DNA from: Beijerinckia mobilis
GTDB taxonomy: Bacteria; Pseudomonadota; Alphaproteobacteria; Rhizobiales; Beijerinckiaceae
Length of the DNA stretch: 64,000 bases
NCBI RefSeq assembly: GCF_000745425.1
Contig: NZ_JQJH01000011.1
Location: forward strand, 89,862-153,861
Direction: 5' to 3'
The position numbers and the translations under genes are program-made. Below, one piece after another: positions 38,568-47,267 of the stretch (position 1 is the stretch's first letter; every line of letters begins with the position of its first letter). Below the pieces are notes generated by a model. The model was not told the DNA's origin. It did not search any database and saw nothing but the letters and a program-made list of their open reading frames with translations.

Positions 38568-39713
38568 ATGAGATCGTTCTTGAAAACCACCGGGCCGGTT
38601 CTCGCCGCCCTCGCGGCTCTTGTCTCGTTTTCCTCCGCGCCGCGCGCCGAGGGTCTCTTCCCGCCCGGCGGGCTTCCCGGAAAATCACCCTCCACCGTCT
38701 ATACGATGACCAATGCCGTCAACGGCAATGCGATTCTGGCCTATCGGCAGGCGGAAAATGGCACGCTTACGCCTCTTGGCACCTTCGCCACGGGCGGCCT
38801 TGGTTCGGGAGGCGGCCTCGGCAATGCCGGTGGCGTGGTCCTGAGCCCGGACCAGCATTGGCTGTTCGCCGTCAATGCCGGCAGCAATGAAATTTCGGTT
38901 TTCGCGATTGGCGAGGAAGGCGGCCTGCGCCTGGCTTCGAAAGTCGCGAGCGGCGGCGGTCTCCCGGTCAGCGTCGCCGTCGATGATGATCTCGTCTATG
39001 TGCTCAATGCCGGCAGTGATCTCATCGCCGGATTCCGGCTCACCGCGGACGGCCGTCTCGAAGCGATTCCGGGCTCTTTGCGGTCGCTTGGCGCCACCGG
39101 CACCAATCCCGCCGAAATCGCCTTCAATCCTGACGGGCAAAGCCTCATCATCACCGAAAAGGCGACGAATAAACTCGCTGTTTTCGCCCTCAATCGCGAC
39201 GGTCTCGCCGATAATACGCCGCGCTTGGTGGCAACGCCGGGCTCCACGCCCTTCGGCTTTTCCTTCAGCCATCGCAAGACGCTTCTGGTTTCCGAAGCCG
39301 GTGGCGGAACCAACGGCAGCTCGCTTTCCTCCTATCACATTCTCCGCGACGGCCTGCCGAAGGTCGTGGACGGAGCTGTGCGCACTCTCCAATCAGCTGC
39401 GTGCTGGGTCGTCGTAACGCCGGATGGGCGGTTCGCCTATACGAGCAATGCCGCGAGCCAGTCGATCTCCGGCTTCCGTGTCTCGCCCTCCGGCGATCTC
39501 ACGCTTCTCAACCCCAATGGCGTCAGCGCCACCAGCTCGGGCAATGGCAATCCGATCGACAGCGTGATCAGCCGCGACGGACGGTTTCTTTATGTTCTGA
39601 ATGCCGGCCGCGATACGATCAGCGTCTTCGGGATCGGTCATGACGGCGACCTTTCGACCGTCGGCACCGTGCAGAATCTGCCGACCAGCGCCAACGGGCT
39701 TGCGTTCCGCTGA
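38568..39713 (+). CDS. Secreted lactonase-type beta-propeller protein
   Basis: A 381-residue protein with an N-terminal signal peptide (LAALAALVSFSSAPRA) and blades of repeating sequence such as LSPDQHWLFAVNAGSNEISV, FNPDGQSLIITEKATNKLAV and ISRDGRFLYVLNAGRDTISV. This is the seven-bladed propeller of the 6-phosphogluconolactonase/3-carboxymuconate cyclase-like family, here exported. Cytosolic 6-phosphogluconolactonases lack a signal, so another function is likely. The start follows AAGGA at a good spacing. No genes in the same direction are close. Confidence 0.75.
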   Translation: MRSFLKTTGPVLAALAALVSFSSAPRAEGLFPPGGLPGKSPSTVYTMTNAVNGNAILAYRQAENGTLTPLGTFATGGLGSGGGLGNAGGVVLSPDQHWLFAVNAGSNEISVFAIGEEGGLRLASKVASGGGLPVSVAVDDDLVYVLNAGSDLIAGFRLTADGRLEAIPGSLRSLGATGTNPAEIAFNPDGQSLIITEKATNKLAVFALNRDGLADNTPRLVATPGSTPFGFSFSHRKTLLVSEAGGGTNGSSLSSYHILRDGLPKVVDGAVRTLQSAACWVVVTPDGRFAYTSNAASQSISGFRVSPSGDLTLLNPNGVSATSSGNGNPIDSVISRDGRFLYVLNAGRDTISVFGIGHDGDLSTVGTVQNLPTSANGLAFR

Positions 39714-39987
39714 TCCCAAGCGGTCACGGCATCAAACCGAAACACATATCCATTCACTGACAAGGAAAGTTTCGGACCTGACAGCGATCCTGCTGTCTGG
39801 ATAGCCCTGACTTGTCTGTAACGAAAGGGAGCGTCGGAGAGGATCCGGTTTCCAGATCCGACGCTCTTCAGGAACAAGTCACGCCCTTCTGCATCCCGAC
39901 CGCGCTCGAAACCTCATCGATCCCGTTCGGCTTGATCGATGAGGCTCTTGGGAATCTGTCGATGCTCCGTTTAATCCCGTGCCGATA

Positions 39988-41769
39988 TCAGGCGCGCGCT
40001 TCCTCGCTTTCCAGCTTGCGGCGGGGTGGCTTGCCGGCCATTTTCTGCGGGCGGCCCGACGCGGAAGATTTTGCGCCATGACGGTCGCCATTGCGGTCGG
40101 AATGGGCATGGGAATCCGGCGGCTGCGCCGGCTCGATGCGGATGCCGTCGCTATCGGGCAGGCGGATATTGGCGGCAAAAATATCCGCCATCGGCGCCGC
40201 AACCTCGAATTTGGTTTCGCGTTCGAAGATTCGGATCGCGCCTATAGCTCCACGGCTGATCTGGCCGCGCCGGCAGATCATCGGCAGGATCCAGCGCGGA
40301 TCGGCATTCTGCTTGCGGCCGATGCCGAGCTTGAACCAGACCGCGCCCGCGTCGGAAATCTGGCTGCGCCGGCCATTTTGCCCATCGCGCTGACGCGAAT
40401 CAGGGCCGAACCCTGGATCACGCACTTCCTCGGGGGCGGGACGATGTTCGCGCAGCAGCCGGGCGAAGGCTGCGGCAATTGCCTGCGGCGAATGGGTTTC
40501 GAGCAGCATGGCGGCGCTCGCCTGATCCTCCTCGCCCGCCGGTTCGGTAAGCAGGGTATCCTGCAGCAGGCGTTCCTGATCGAGCTTGCGAATCTCCTCG
40601 GCACTCGGCGGCGCCTGCCATTGGATCGGCAGGCCCAGCGCCTTGAGGAATTGTTCGGCGCGCCGCCGCCGCGAGGGCGAGGCCAAAAGAATGCTCAAGC
40701 CCTTGCGCCCAGCACGACCGGTGCGGCCACTGCGGTGCTGCAAGGTCGCCTGGTCATTCGGCAGATCGGCATGAATGACGAGACCGAGATTCGGCAGGTC
40801 GATGCCGCGCGCTGCAACATCGGTGGCGACACAGATGCGCGCGCGGCCCTCGCGCAAAGCCTGCAAAGCGCGGTTGCGCTCGTTCTGGCTCAATTCACCC
40901 GACAGGAGCACGGCGGAAAAACCACGCTCGGACAAAAGAGCCTGCAGATGCCGCGAGGTTTCCCGCGTGTTGCAGAAGACAAAGGCGCCCGGCGCCTCGA
41001 CCTGACGCAGGAGGTTCACGACGACGAGCGGAATTTCATCCGGCACGACGCGGACCAGCCGATAGTCGATATCCGCGTGGCCGCCAGCGGGAGTAGCGAC
41101 GGAGATGCGTGCCGCATCGCGCTGATAGCGCTGGGCGAGCGCCACAATATCCTTTGGCAGCGTGGCGGAGAACAGCAGCATCCGCCGTTCCGGCGCGGCA
41201 GCGTCGAGCAGCGTCGTCAAATCCTCGCTGAAACCGAGGTCGAGCATCTCATCGGCCTCGTCCAGCACGACGGCACGCAGATGCTGAAGGTTGAGCGCGC
41301 CGCGCTCCAGATGATCGCGCAACCGGCCCGGCGTGCCGACGACGATATGGGCGCCATTGTCGAGATCGCGGCGCTCCCGGCGCGGATCCATGCCACCGAC
41401 ACAGGTGACGAGGCGGACACCCGCATGGGCATAAAGCCAGCTCAATTCCCGATGCACCTGCAAGGCGAGTTCGCGCGTCGGTGCGATGATGAGCGCCAAG
41501 GGCGCATTGGCGACAATGCGGCGCGGTCCTTCTTCCGTCAGCAGAGCCGAACCCATCGCCAACCCATAGGCGATCGTCTTGCCGGACCCGGTCTGTGCCG
41601 AGACCAGAAGATCTCGATCCTTGTCCTCCCATTCGAGGACGGCCGCCTGAACGGGAGTCGGCTGGTCATATCCACGCTCGGCAAGGGCATGGGCAAGGCA
41701 GGGGTGGCGGGTGGCAAAGGTCAAGAGCGGATCGATCCTCGGGATGAGCGGGGCATCGGGGAACAGCAT
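39988..41769 (-). CDS. DEAD-box RNA helicase, DbpA/CsdA-like
   Basis: A 593-residue DEAD-box protein with the Q motif (YDQPTPVQAAVLEW), AQTGSGKT, PTRELALQ, GTPGRLRDHL, LDEADEMLD, SATLPK, ATDVAARGIDLP and HRSGRTGRAGRKG. The C-terminal region includes a DbpA-like RNA-binding domain (WFKLGIGRKQNADPRWILPM followed by ISRGAIGAIRIFERETKFEV), then a charged tail. It probably remodels ribosomal RNA during assembly. The convergent gap to the propeller gene contains nothing. Confidence 0.9.
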   Translation of the reverse strand: MLFPDAPLIPRIDPLLTFATRHPCLAHALAERGYDQPTPVQAAVLEWEDKDRDLLVSAQTGSGKTIAYGLAMGSALLTEEGPRRIVANAPLALIIAPTRELALQVHRELSWLYAHAGVRLVTCVGGMDPRRERRDLDNGAHIVVGTPGRLRDHLERGALNLQHLRAVVLDEADEMLDLGFSEDLTTLLDAAAPERRMLLFSATLPKDIVALAQRYQRDAARISVATPAGGHADIDYRLVRVVPDEIPLVVVNLLRQVEAPGAFVFCNTRETSRHLQALLSERGFSAVLLSGELSQNERNRALQALREGRARICVATDVAARGIDLPNLGLVIHADLPNDQATLQHRSGRTGRAGRKGLSILLASPSRRRRAEQFLKALGLPIQWQAPPSAEEIRKLDQERLLQDTLLTEPAGEEDQASAAMLLETHSPQAIAAAFARLLREHRPAPEEVRDPGFGPDSRQRDGQNGRRSQISDAGAVWFKLGIGRKQNADPRWILPMICRRGQISRGAIGAIRIFERETKFEVAAPMADIFAANIRLPDSDGIRIEPAQPPDSHAHSDRNGDRHGAKSSASGRPQKMAGKPPRRKLESEEARA

Positions 41770-41809
41770 CCCTGCGACGAACCGCGCGATGGAAGGTCAT
41801 ATACCAAGT

Positions 41810-41915
41810 CTCCTTGATCCCGACCGTCGGGTTCAAGGAGGTCCGGCGGAAAACCGCCGCCCCCCGCAGTCGCGGGGAGCCAGATCTCAACGAATTATAT
41901 TAATTGAGACCTGGT
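41810..41915. repeat. Intergenic structured repeat, copy 4
   Basis: Inverted order relative to copies 1, 2 and 5. The palindrome CTCCTTGATCCCGAC with GTCGGGTTCAAGGAG comes first, then CGGCGG-AAAA-CCGCCG and the core CCCCGCAGTCGCGGGG. A hairpin of CCAGATCTCAA with TTGAGACCTGG closes it. It lies just upstream of the helicase gene start, which is on the minus strand. Confidence 0.65.
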
Positions 41916-42692
41916 CATCAGCGATGGAGCAGGCCATCGCGTGGAAACAAAGGGACGCCACCCTGAAAAGCCCTGGGCCTGGGGAGCCCCAGGCCTGACA
42001 AAGAGAGTCTTTTCATCACAATGAATAGCCGCAGGATTGCACGGCTTTTGAAAAAAGGCTCTCGTTTGCCCGAAAGACCGAACCTGGCCGGCCGTACCAT
42101 CATGGGACGGGCATGGCGGGACCTAAAGGTAGGACCTTGAGGCGGAACCATGATCGGCAACTGCCTTGCCGACTGCGCCGCCAATGCGGCGCATATTGGT
42201 TGCGGCATCATGCATGGACATAAACCCATGGACAATGCGGCATGGTGGCGGTTTGCGGAAGATTGCACCCGATGGGACAAACCCGGATGTCGCCAACGGG
42301 CCGTAAGAGGGGAACGTCGCTACTCCACTCGCACTATCATGAGCCAGATTCCCTGGATGAATTTAGTGACATCCTTCCAAGAATGAAAGTGTGCCGCAAT
42401 GGAGCCGACCGGCTACCGGGGCGCGAAGCATCGCCTTTACTTTCAGCAGGCTCGCTTTCCGGCAAAACGCGCCGGATTTCCCCTATCATCCATGATTCTG
42501 GCAGGAATGCCACGAAGCAAGACGCGTTGAAGCGGGTTTCTCGCGGGTGATCGACTGATCGCCGGGATCGGCCGCACTTCATCGGCATCTGTTCATGAGT
42601 CTGGCACTTTTTAATGCGCCATCATGACGATAGCACGAAGTCGCGTCTTGCAGGACACCCCTCCTGAACAGGGAGTCCTGTCTCGGCCTGAC
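41916..42692. other. Gap between the repeat and rpmE
   Basis: About 780 bases. One frame from 42150 (plus strand, 78 residues, preceded by GAGGCGGAACC) has four Cys in its first half, but without a family match I do not call it a gene. The region near 42660 holds an imperfect AGGAC/GTCCT hairpin that may end rpmE transcription. Confidence 0.35.
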
Positions 42693-42923
42693 TCACTTCT
42701 TGCCGAAGCTGAGATTGCCGAAACGCGAATTGAAGCGCGACAAACGGCCGCCACGATCGAGCAATTGCTGCGTGCCGCCGGTCCATGCCGGATGGGTCTT
42801 GGGGTCGATGTCGAGGTTCAGCGTCGCGCCTTCCTCGCCATAGGTCGAGCGGGTCTGAAATTCCGAGCCATCGGTCATCACGACCTTGATGAGATGGTAT
42901 TGCGGGTGAATATCGGCCTTCAT
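42693..42923 (-). CDS. rpmE: 50S ribosomal protein L31
   Basis: A 76-residue protein beginning [20 protein letters not shown] and containing [19 protein letters not shown], which is the L31 family pattern. The CxxC zinc ribbon of the Zn form is missing, so this is the non-zinc type common in alphaproteobacteria. A monocistronic gene. Confidence 0.96.
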   Translation of the reverse strand: MKADIHPQYHLIKVVMTDGSEFQTRSTYGEEGATLNLDIDPKTHPAWTGGTQQLLDRGGRLSRFNSRFGNLSFGKK

Positions 42924-43213
42924 CGAGCCCTGTCCTTCCGGTAAACGAATGCGCTCGCGACAAGGGTGCAGATCATACGCTGTCCAGCAGCTTTTCTGCG
43001 TCGCCCGAGCAGGAATGTTTCCGCTCAGCTCCTCGATGGAAGAACAGGAGAATGTGCCGCCCGGCTCAACGCATGAAGAACCGAAAGCGGAGCCGCAGGC
43101 CGATCACAGCGCCATCGGCCTGGTCACATCTGTTCCGTGGTCGGAAAGAGAGAATGGAATTATCCATGCCTATAATCCGATCCCGCCCGGCAGGCAAGTT
43201 CCCGCAATTCATT

Positions 43214-43396
43214 CCCTTGAATCCATTTCCCTTGAACCCGTGTGTCTTGAACCCGTGTGCCCTGAATCCGCCGCTTCTCCCGCGACTTTACTCCCGCGCC
43301 GCGAACGTGTACCTCCGTCAGGCAAGCACAATCGATGGACGATGGGCGCCGGCATCGGAACCTTGTGCATCGGGACCTTGGGCATCAGAGCGTTGG
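43214..43396. repeat. Two sets of 15-base tandem repeats upstream of purA
   Basis: Four copies of a CCCTTGAACCCGTGT-like unit (43214-43273) and three copies of a GCATCGGGACCTTGG-like unit (43352-43396). Both have 15-base periods, so a frame across them would carry a pentapeptide repeat. The plus-strand frame reads SLEPV-like pentads, but I see no start signal and no gene is called. The other bases between 42924 and 43589 look non-coding. Confidence 0.55.
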
Positions 43397-43589
43397 CGGC
43401 GCGAGCACCATCCAATCGATGGTTTTTGGCGCGCCGCAGACTCCGCAACGCCATGGCGAATTTTGACGCCATGAGCATTTATTCTGCATCGCCCGGTTTG
43501 CAAAGGCTCCAGGATACAGCTTCCTTGGGAGCAGATGTGAAACAAGCATCGTGCTCCAGGCTGACAAATTTGAAAAGTGAACGCGTCGC

Positions 43590-44885
43590 ATGGCGAATGT
43601 GGTGGTAGTCGGCGCCCAATGGGGCGACGAAGGCAAGGGCAAGATCGTCGACTGGCTGTCGATCGAGGCAGATATTGTGGTGCGCTTCCAGGGCGGCCAC
43701 AATGCCGGTCATACGCTGGTCATCGGCAACCAGACCTATAAGCTCGCGCTGCTGCCGTCGGGCATCGTGCGGCCCGGCAAGCTCTCGGTCATCGGCAATG
43801 GCGTCGTCGTCGATCCGCAGCATCTCGTCGAGGAAATCGCCAAGCTCAGCGGCCAGGGCATCACCATCACCCCTGAAAACCTGAAGATCGCGGAAAACGT
43901 GCCGCTGATTCTCGGCCTGCACCGCGAACTCGACGCGCATCGCGAATCTTCCACCGTCGAGGGCGTGAAGATCGGCACCACCAAGCGCGGCATTGGCCCC
44001 GCTTATGAAGACAAGGTCGGCCGCCGCGCCATCCGCCTCATGGATCTCGCCGAACCCGATACGCTCGACCAGAAGATCGCCCGGCTTCTCGCCCATCACG
44101 AGCCCTTGCGGCGCGGGCTGGGGTTAGAGCCCATCAGCGCGGCGGCGATCCGCGCCGAACTCGAAGCGGTGGCGCCCAAAGTCCTGCCCTATATGACGGC
44201 GACCTGGGATCTGCTCGAGAATGCGAGGCGCGCCGGCAAGCGCATCCTGTTCGAGGGCGCGCAAGGCGCGCTGCTCGATATCGACCACGGCACCTATCCT
44301 TTCGTGACCTCCTCCAACACAGTGGCCGCCAATGCCGCGACGGGGTCGGGTCTCGGCCCCAAATCCATCGGCTATGTGCTCGGCATCGCCAAGGCCTATA
44401 CGACGCGCGTCGGCGGCGGGCCTTTCCCGACCGAACTCAACGACGAGATCGGGCAGTTGATCGGCGACCGGGGCCATGAATATGGCGTCAATACCGGACG
44501 GCGGCGGCGCTGTGGCTGGTTCGATGCGGTCTTGACCCGGCAGACGGTGAAAACCTGCGGCATTGACGGAATCGCTCTGACCAAGCTCGATATTCTCGAC
44601 GGTTTTGCGGAGATCAAGGTCTGCGTCGCCTATGATCTCGACGGTCAGCGCATCGACCGGCTGCCGGGCGCCCAGGCTGCGCAGGCGCGCGTCAAACCGA
44701 TCTACGAGACGATAGAAGGCTGGCAGGGCACCACGGCCGGCGCGCGCTCCTGGGCCGATCTGCCGGCGCAGGCGATCAAATATGTCCGCCGTATCGAGGA
44801 ATTGATCGAAGCTCCCGTCGCCCTGCTCTCGACCAGTCCGGAAAGGGCTGACACAATTCTGGTCCATGATCCTTTCCGGGATTGA
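43590..44885 (+). CDS. purA: Adenylosuccinate synthetase
   Basis: A 431-residue Pur[21 protein letters not shown] (P-loop), [15 protein letters not shown], the IMP-binding [33 protein letters not shown] and the C-terminal GTP-binding [11 protein letters not shown]. It joins IMP and aspartate using GTP, the first step from IMP to AMP. The next gene downstream, 250 bases on, encodes an unknown membrane protein. Length and motifs are normal. Confidence 0.97.
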   Translation: MANVVVVGAQWGDEGKGKIVDWLSIEADIVVRFQGGHNAGHTLVIGNQTYKLALLPSGIVRPGKLSVIGNGVVVDPQHLVEEIAKLSGQGITITPENLKIAENVPLILGLHRELDAHRESSTVEGVKIGTTKRGIGPAYEDKVGRRAIRLMDLAEPDTLDQKIARLLAHHEPLRRGLGLEPISAAAIRAELEAVAPKVLPYMTATWDLLENARRAGKRILFEGAQGALLDIDHGTYPFVTSSNTVAANAATGSGLGPKSIGYVLGIAKAYTTRVGGGPFPTELNDEIGQLIGDRGHEYGVNTGRRRRCGWFDAVLTRQTVKTCGIDGIALTKLDILDGFAEIKVCVAYDLDGQRIDRLPGAQAAQARVKPIYETIEGWQGTTAGARSWADLPAQAIKYVRRIEELIEAPVALLSTSPERADTILVHDPFRD

Positions 44886-44914
44886 CATGCGTCGAACGGA
44901 TGGGAATCCCTTTC

Positions 44915-45015
44915 CCAAAGGGCGATGAGCCTAACTCATCGCCCTTTGGCCCCCGCGACTGCGGGGCGGCGGCTTTTCGCCGAACACCATGGATCACGAC
45001 AGGTCGTGATCCATG
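44915..45015. repeat. Intergenic structured repeat, copy 5 (best preserved)
   Basis: CCAAAGGGCGATGAG pairs perfectly with CTCATCGCCCTTTGG over a five-base loop, followed by the core CCCCGCGACTGCGGGG and a CGGCGG-CTTTT-CGCCG hairpin. The right palindrome is CATGGATCACGAC with GTCGTGATCCATG, and CTTTGGTAT follows. The left hairpin may also serve as the purA terminator. It sits between purA and the membrane-protein gene. Confidence 0.7.
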
Positions 45016-45135
45016 CACTTTGGTATTATGCCCACTGTTTTGAATTCTCGTCCGATTGATCCTAAAAGGGGTTCGTGCCCCGTCTTTCCGCGCCGTCCTG
45101 ACGGCGCGTCCCAGAAAGAATGTTAAAAACCGATC

Positions 45136-46692
45136 ATGGCTGATTATTACCCGCTGCTTGCCAAGGCCGTCGCAGGCTTGCCGAATGCGTCGCCCGACGC
45201 GCGCCACGCCATCTATGAGCGCGCCCGCAAGGCGTTGATCAGCCAATTGCGGGCGCATCAGCCCCCCGTGCCCGAGGCCAATATTGCCGCGGAAAATGCG
45301 GCTCTCGATCAGGCCATTGCCAAGCTCGAAGCCGAACTCGCCGGCATAAAGCCACCAGGCGAGAGCAAAGAGAGCGCGGTTCCGGAGAAAGAAAAACCGC
45401 CGGAGAAAGAGAAGCCGAAAGAGCAGCAGGCCGCTCCAGCACCGGCGGCAGCGCCTGAACGCCGGATAGCCGATTCGACCGCTGATTCGCCGGCCGCCGT
45501 TTCTCCCGCGTCTCCGCCGCTGCGGACGCGGGCGCGCACTGCCGAAGCCCCGCCGGTCACGACCGGGGCAACGGCGCAAGCGGCAGCGACACCAGCCGCA
45601 TCTTCCACAATTCAGGCGGCAAGCGCCCCCCAAACCAATCCGCCCGGGCTGAAACGCCGGGCCGCCCCCGCCGAAGAGGCAGCACCGGCGACTTCCCCCT
45701 CCCCCTCCCCCGTCGCCAATACGGAAGAGGCACAGGCCGATTTTTCGCGGCCTTTCGCGCCGCAGCCGAAAATCGAGCGCCGGGCCCCCAAGCAATTGTG
45801 GATCGTCGGCGCCGCCGTTACCCTCGTCGTCGTCCTCGTCGCCATCGCCGCCTGGAAATTGCGCGACAAGCCGGAGGAACTCGCCCAAACGCAAGAGGAG
45901 AATGCACCGGCGAAGAGCGACGGAAACGGCAAGATCATCGACCGGATCGGCGGCGGCACCATCACGTCCTCAGCGGATGAAGCCGCCAGCAGCGCGCAAG
46001 CCGCAGGCGAAACGGCCGCAACCTCTTCTTCGCCCACGGCCGAGACGGCGCAACAATCCGGCGGAGAGCAGTCCGCCAATAGTCAGGCGGGCAGCGTCGC
46101 CAATAGCGCCACCAGCCAGACAGTGGGAGCGGCGACTGCCCAGACCGGCCGCGCGGCCTTCCTGATGGAGGCGCCGGACGAGGCGAACAAGGTCAAGACA
46201 TGGACCGGCACCGTCACCTGGCGGCGGGAAATGGTCGCCAACGAGGCCAATGATCCGCTCGACGTGGCGGTGCGCGCTGATATCGACATACCGGCGATCA
46301 AATTTCAGGCGACCCTGCTGTTCCAGAAGAACACCGATCTGAGCCTGCCCGCCACGCATACAATCAAGCTCAATTTCAACGTCGCGCCGGACGGCCCCTT
46401 CGCCAATATCAAGCAGATCAGCGTCCCGCAGTTGCGTTTCGAGGATACGCCCAACGGCGAGGCGCTCGGCGGCATTCCGGTGCAGATAACCGACAATGCC
46501 TTCCTGATCGGCCTCAGCCGTGGCAATAGCGAGGCCACCAATACCAGCCTGCTCAAGGGCCGGCCATGGATCGACGTGCCGATGATGCTCGGCAACGGAC
46601 GCATCGCCAAACTGACCTTCGAAAAAGGCGCCGCCGGCAAACAGGCGCTCGACGAAGCCTTCGCTGTTTGGTCTCAAGGCCAAGCGCAATGA
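45136..46692 (+). CDS. Unknown single-pass membrane protein downstream of purA
   Basis: A 518-residue protein with no family I can name. Residues 1-75 are helical (MADYYPLLAKAVAGLPNASP and a Glu/Ala-rich helix). A long Pro/Ala/Glu/Lys-rich disordered segment follows, then one membrane helix near residues 219-241 (LWIVGAAVTLVVVLVAIAAW), a second low-complexity Ser/Ala stretch and a folded C-terminal domain of about 150 residues (RAAFLMEAPDEANKVKTWTG onward). The order of parts suggests a cytosolic N-terminal domain and a periplasmic C-terminal domain on a tether. A terminator follows. Confidence 0.7.
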   Translation: MADYYPLLAKAVAGLPNASPDARHAIYERARKALISQLRAHQPPVPEANIAAENAALDQAIAKLEAELAGIKPPGESKESAVPEKEKPPEKEKPKEQQAAPAPAAAPERRIADSTADSPAAVSPASPPLRTRARTAEAPPVTTGATAQAAATPAASSTIQAASAPQTNPPGLKRRAAPAEEAAPATSPSPSPVANTEEAQADFSRPFAPQPKIERRAPKQLWIVGAAVTLVVVLVAIAAWKLRDKPEELAQTQEENAPAKSDGNGKIIDRIGGGTITSSADEAASSAQAAGETAATSSSPTAETAQQSGGEQSANSQAGSVANSATSQTVGAATAQTGRAAFLMEAPDEANKVKTWTGTVTWRREMVANEANDPLDVAVRADIDIPAIKFQATLLFQKNTDLSLPATHTIKLNFNVAPDGPFANIKQISVPQLRFEDTPNGEALGGIPVQITDNAFLIGLSRGNSEATNTSLLKGRPWIDVPMMLGNGRIAKLTFEKGAAGKQALDEAFAVWSQGQAQ

Positions 46693-46701
46693 TTTGGGCT
46701 T

Positions 46702-46738
46702 GAAGGCGCGACGTGGCAAGCCGATCGCGCCTTATTTT
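46702..46738 (+). terminator. Intrinsic terminator after the unknown membrane protein
   Basis: AAGGCGCG pairs with CGCGCCTT across a 15-base loop, followed by ATTTTT. It is 10 bases past the stop at 46692. Confidence 0.75.
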
Positions 46739-47267
46739 TCAACAGAGTCCTGATTGATACCGCACTCGCCCTTTTCCATCTGAAGGGCGAGGCCCTGTCG
46801 GACGCATCCAGCACCGCGCGCCGGTATCACCACTGTATCCTTCTCCTTGCCTTGGCCGAACGTTTATCGGACGCACTCCGACCGTCGCCACAGCTTCAAA
46901 TGGGCATTTGACGAATACAAACATCTTACGGAATTCTATCCTGCTCTTGGAAATAAAATCATTCTATTGTCGAAAGTCTCAGTCGAGAAACGCGCCAATT
47001 TCATTCTCGGCGCCTAGATGGATAGGAAGGACTGATTAGCTTGAGTTCGTTCTCAGAAGTTGCGGATATGCGGATGCAATTCATCATCGGACAAGCCAAA
47101 AATCAGCCAGAGCGAGCACCTATTAGCCACCGATAAATTGCGCAAAAGATTCGCTGCATTGCATGAACTTACCTTGATGGCTCTTCATATTTCAAAAGAC
47201 ATTGGATTGACCTGAAATCGGCTGAAAGATATGGGCGTAACCACTCCGGCATAGTTAGCCCATCACT
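46739..47267. other. Gap at the start of the second AT-richer insert
   Basis: About 530 bases, with composition moving towards A/T from about 46900. A hairpin of CTCGCCCTT with AAGGGCGAG lies near 46765-46791. A short stop-terminated frame around 47110-47215 reads DKLRKRFAALHELTLMALHI and so on, a possible gene remnant that I cannot assign. Confidence 0.35.

Noticed and set aside
42150..42386. Small Cys-containing ORF with a reasonable ribosome binding site
   Set aside because: No family resemblance, ragged Arg-rich second half, and overlapping frames of similar length in the same GC-rich stretch.
42949..43608. 219-residue plus-strand ORF before purA
   Set aside because: It spans two tandem repeat arrays, runs past the purA start and shows no protein-like conservation; probably chance in GC-rich DNA.
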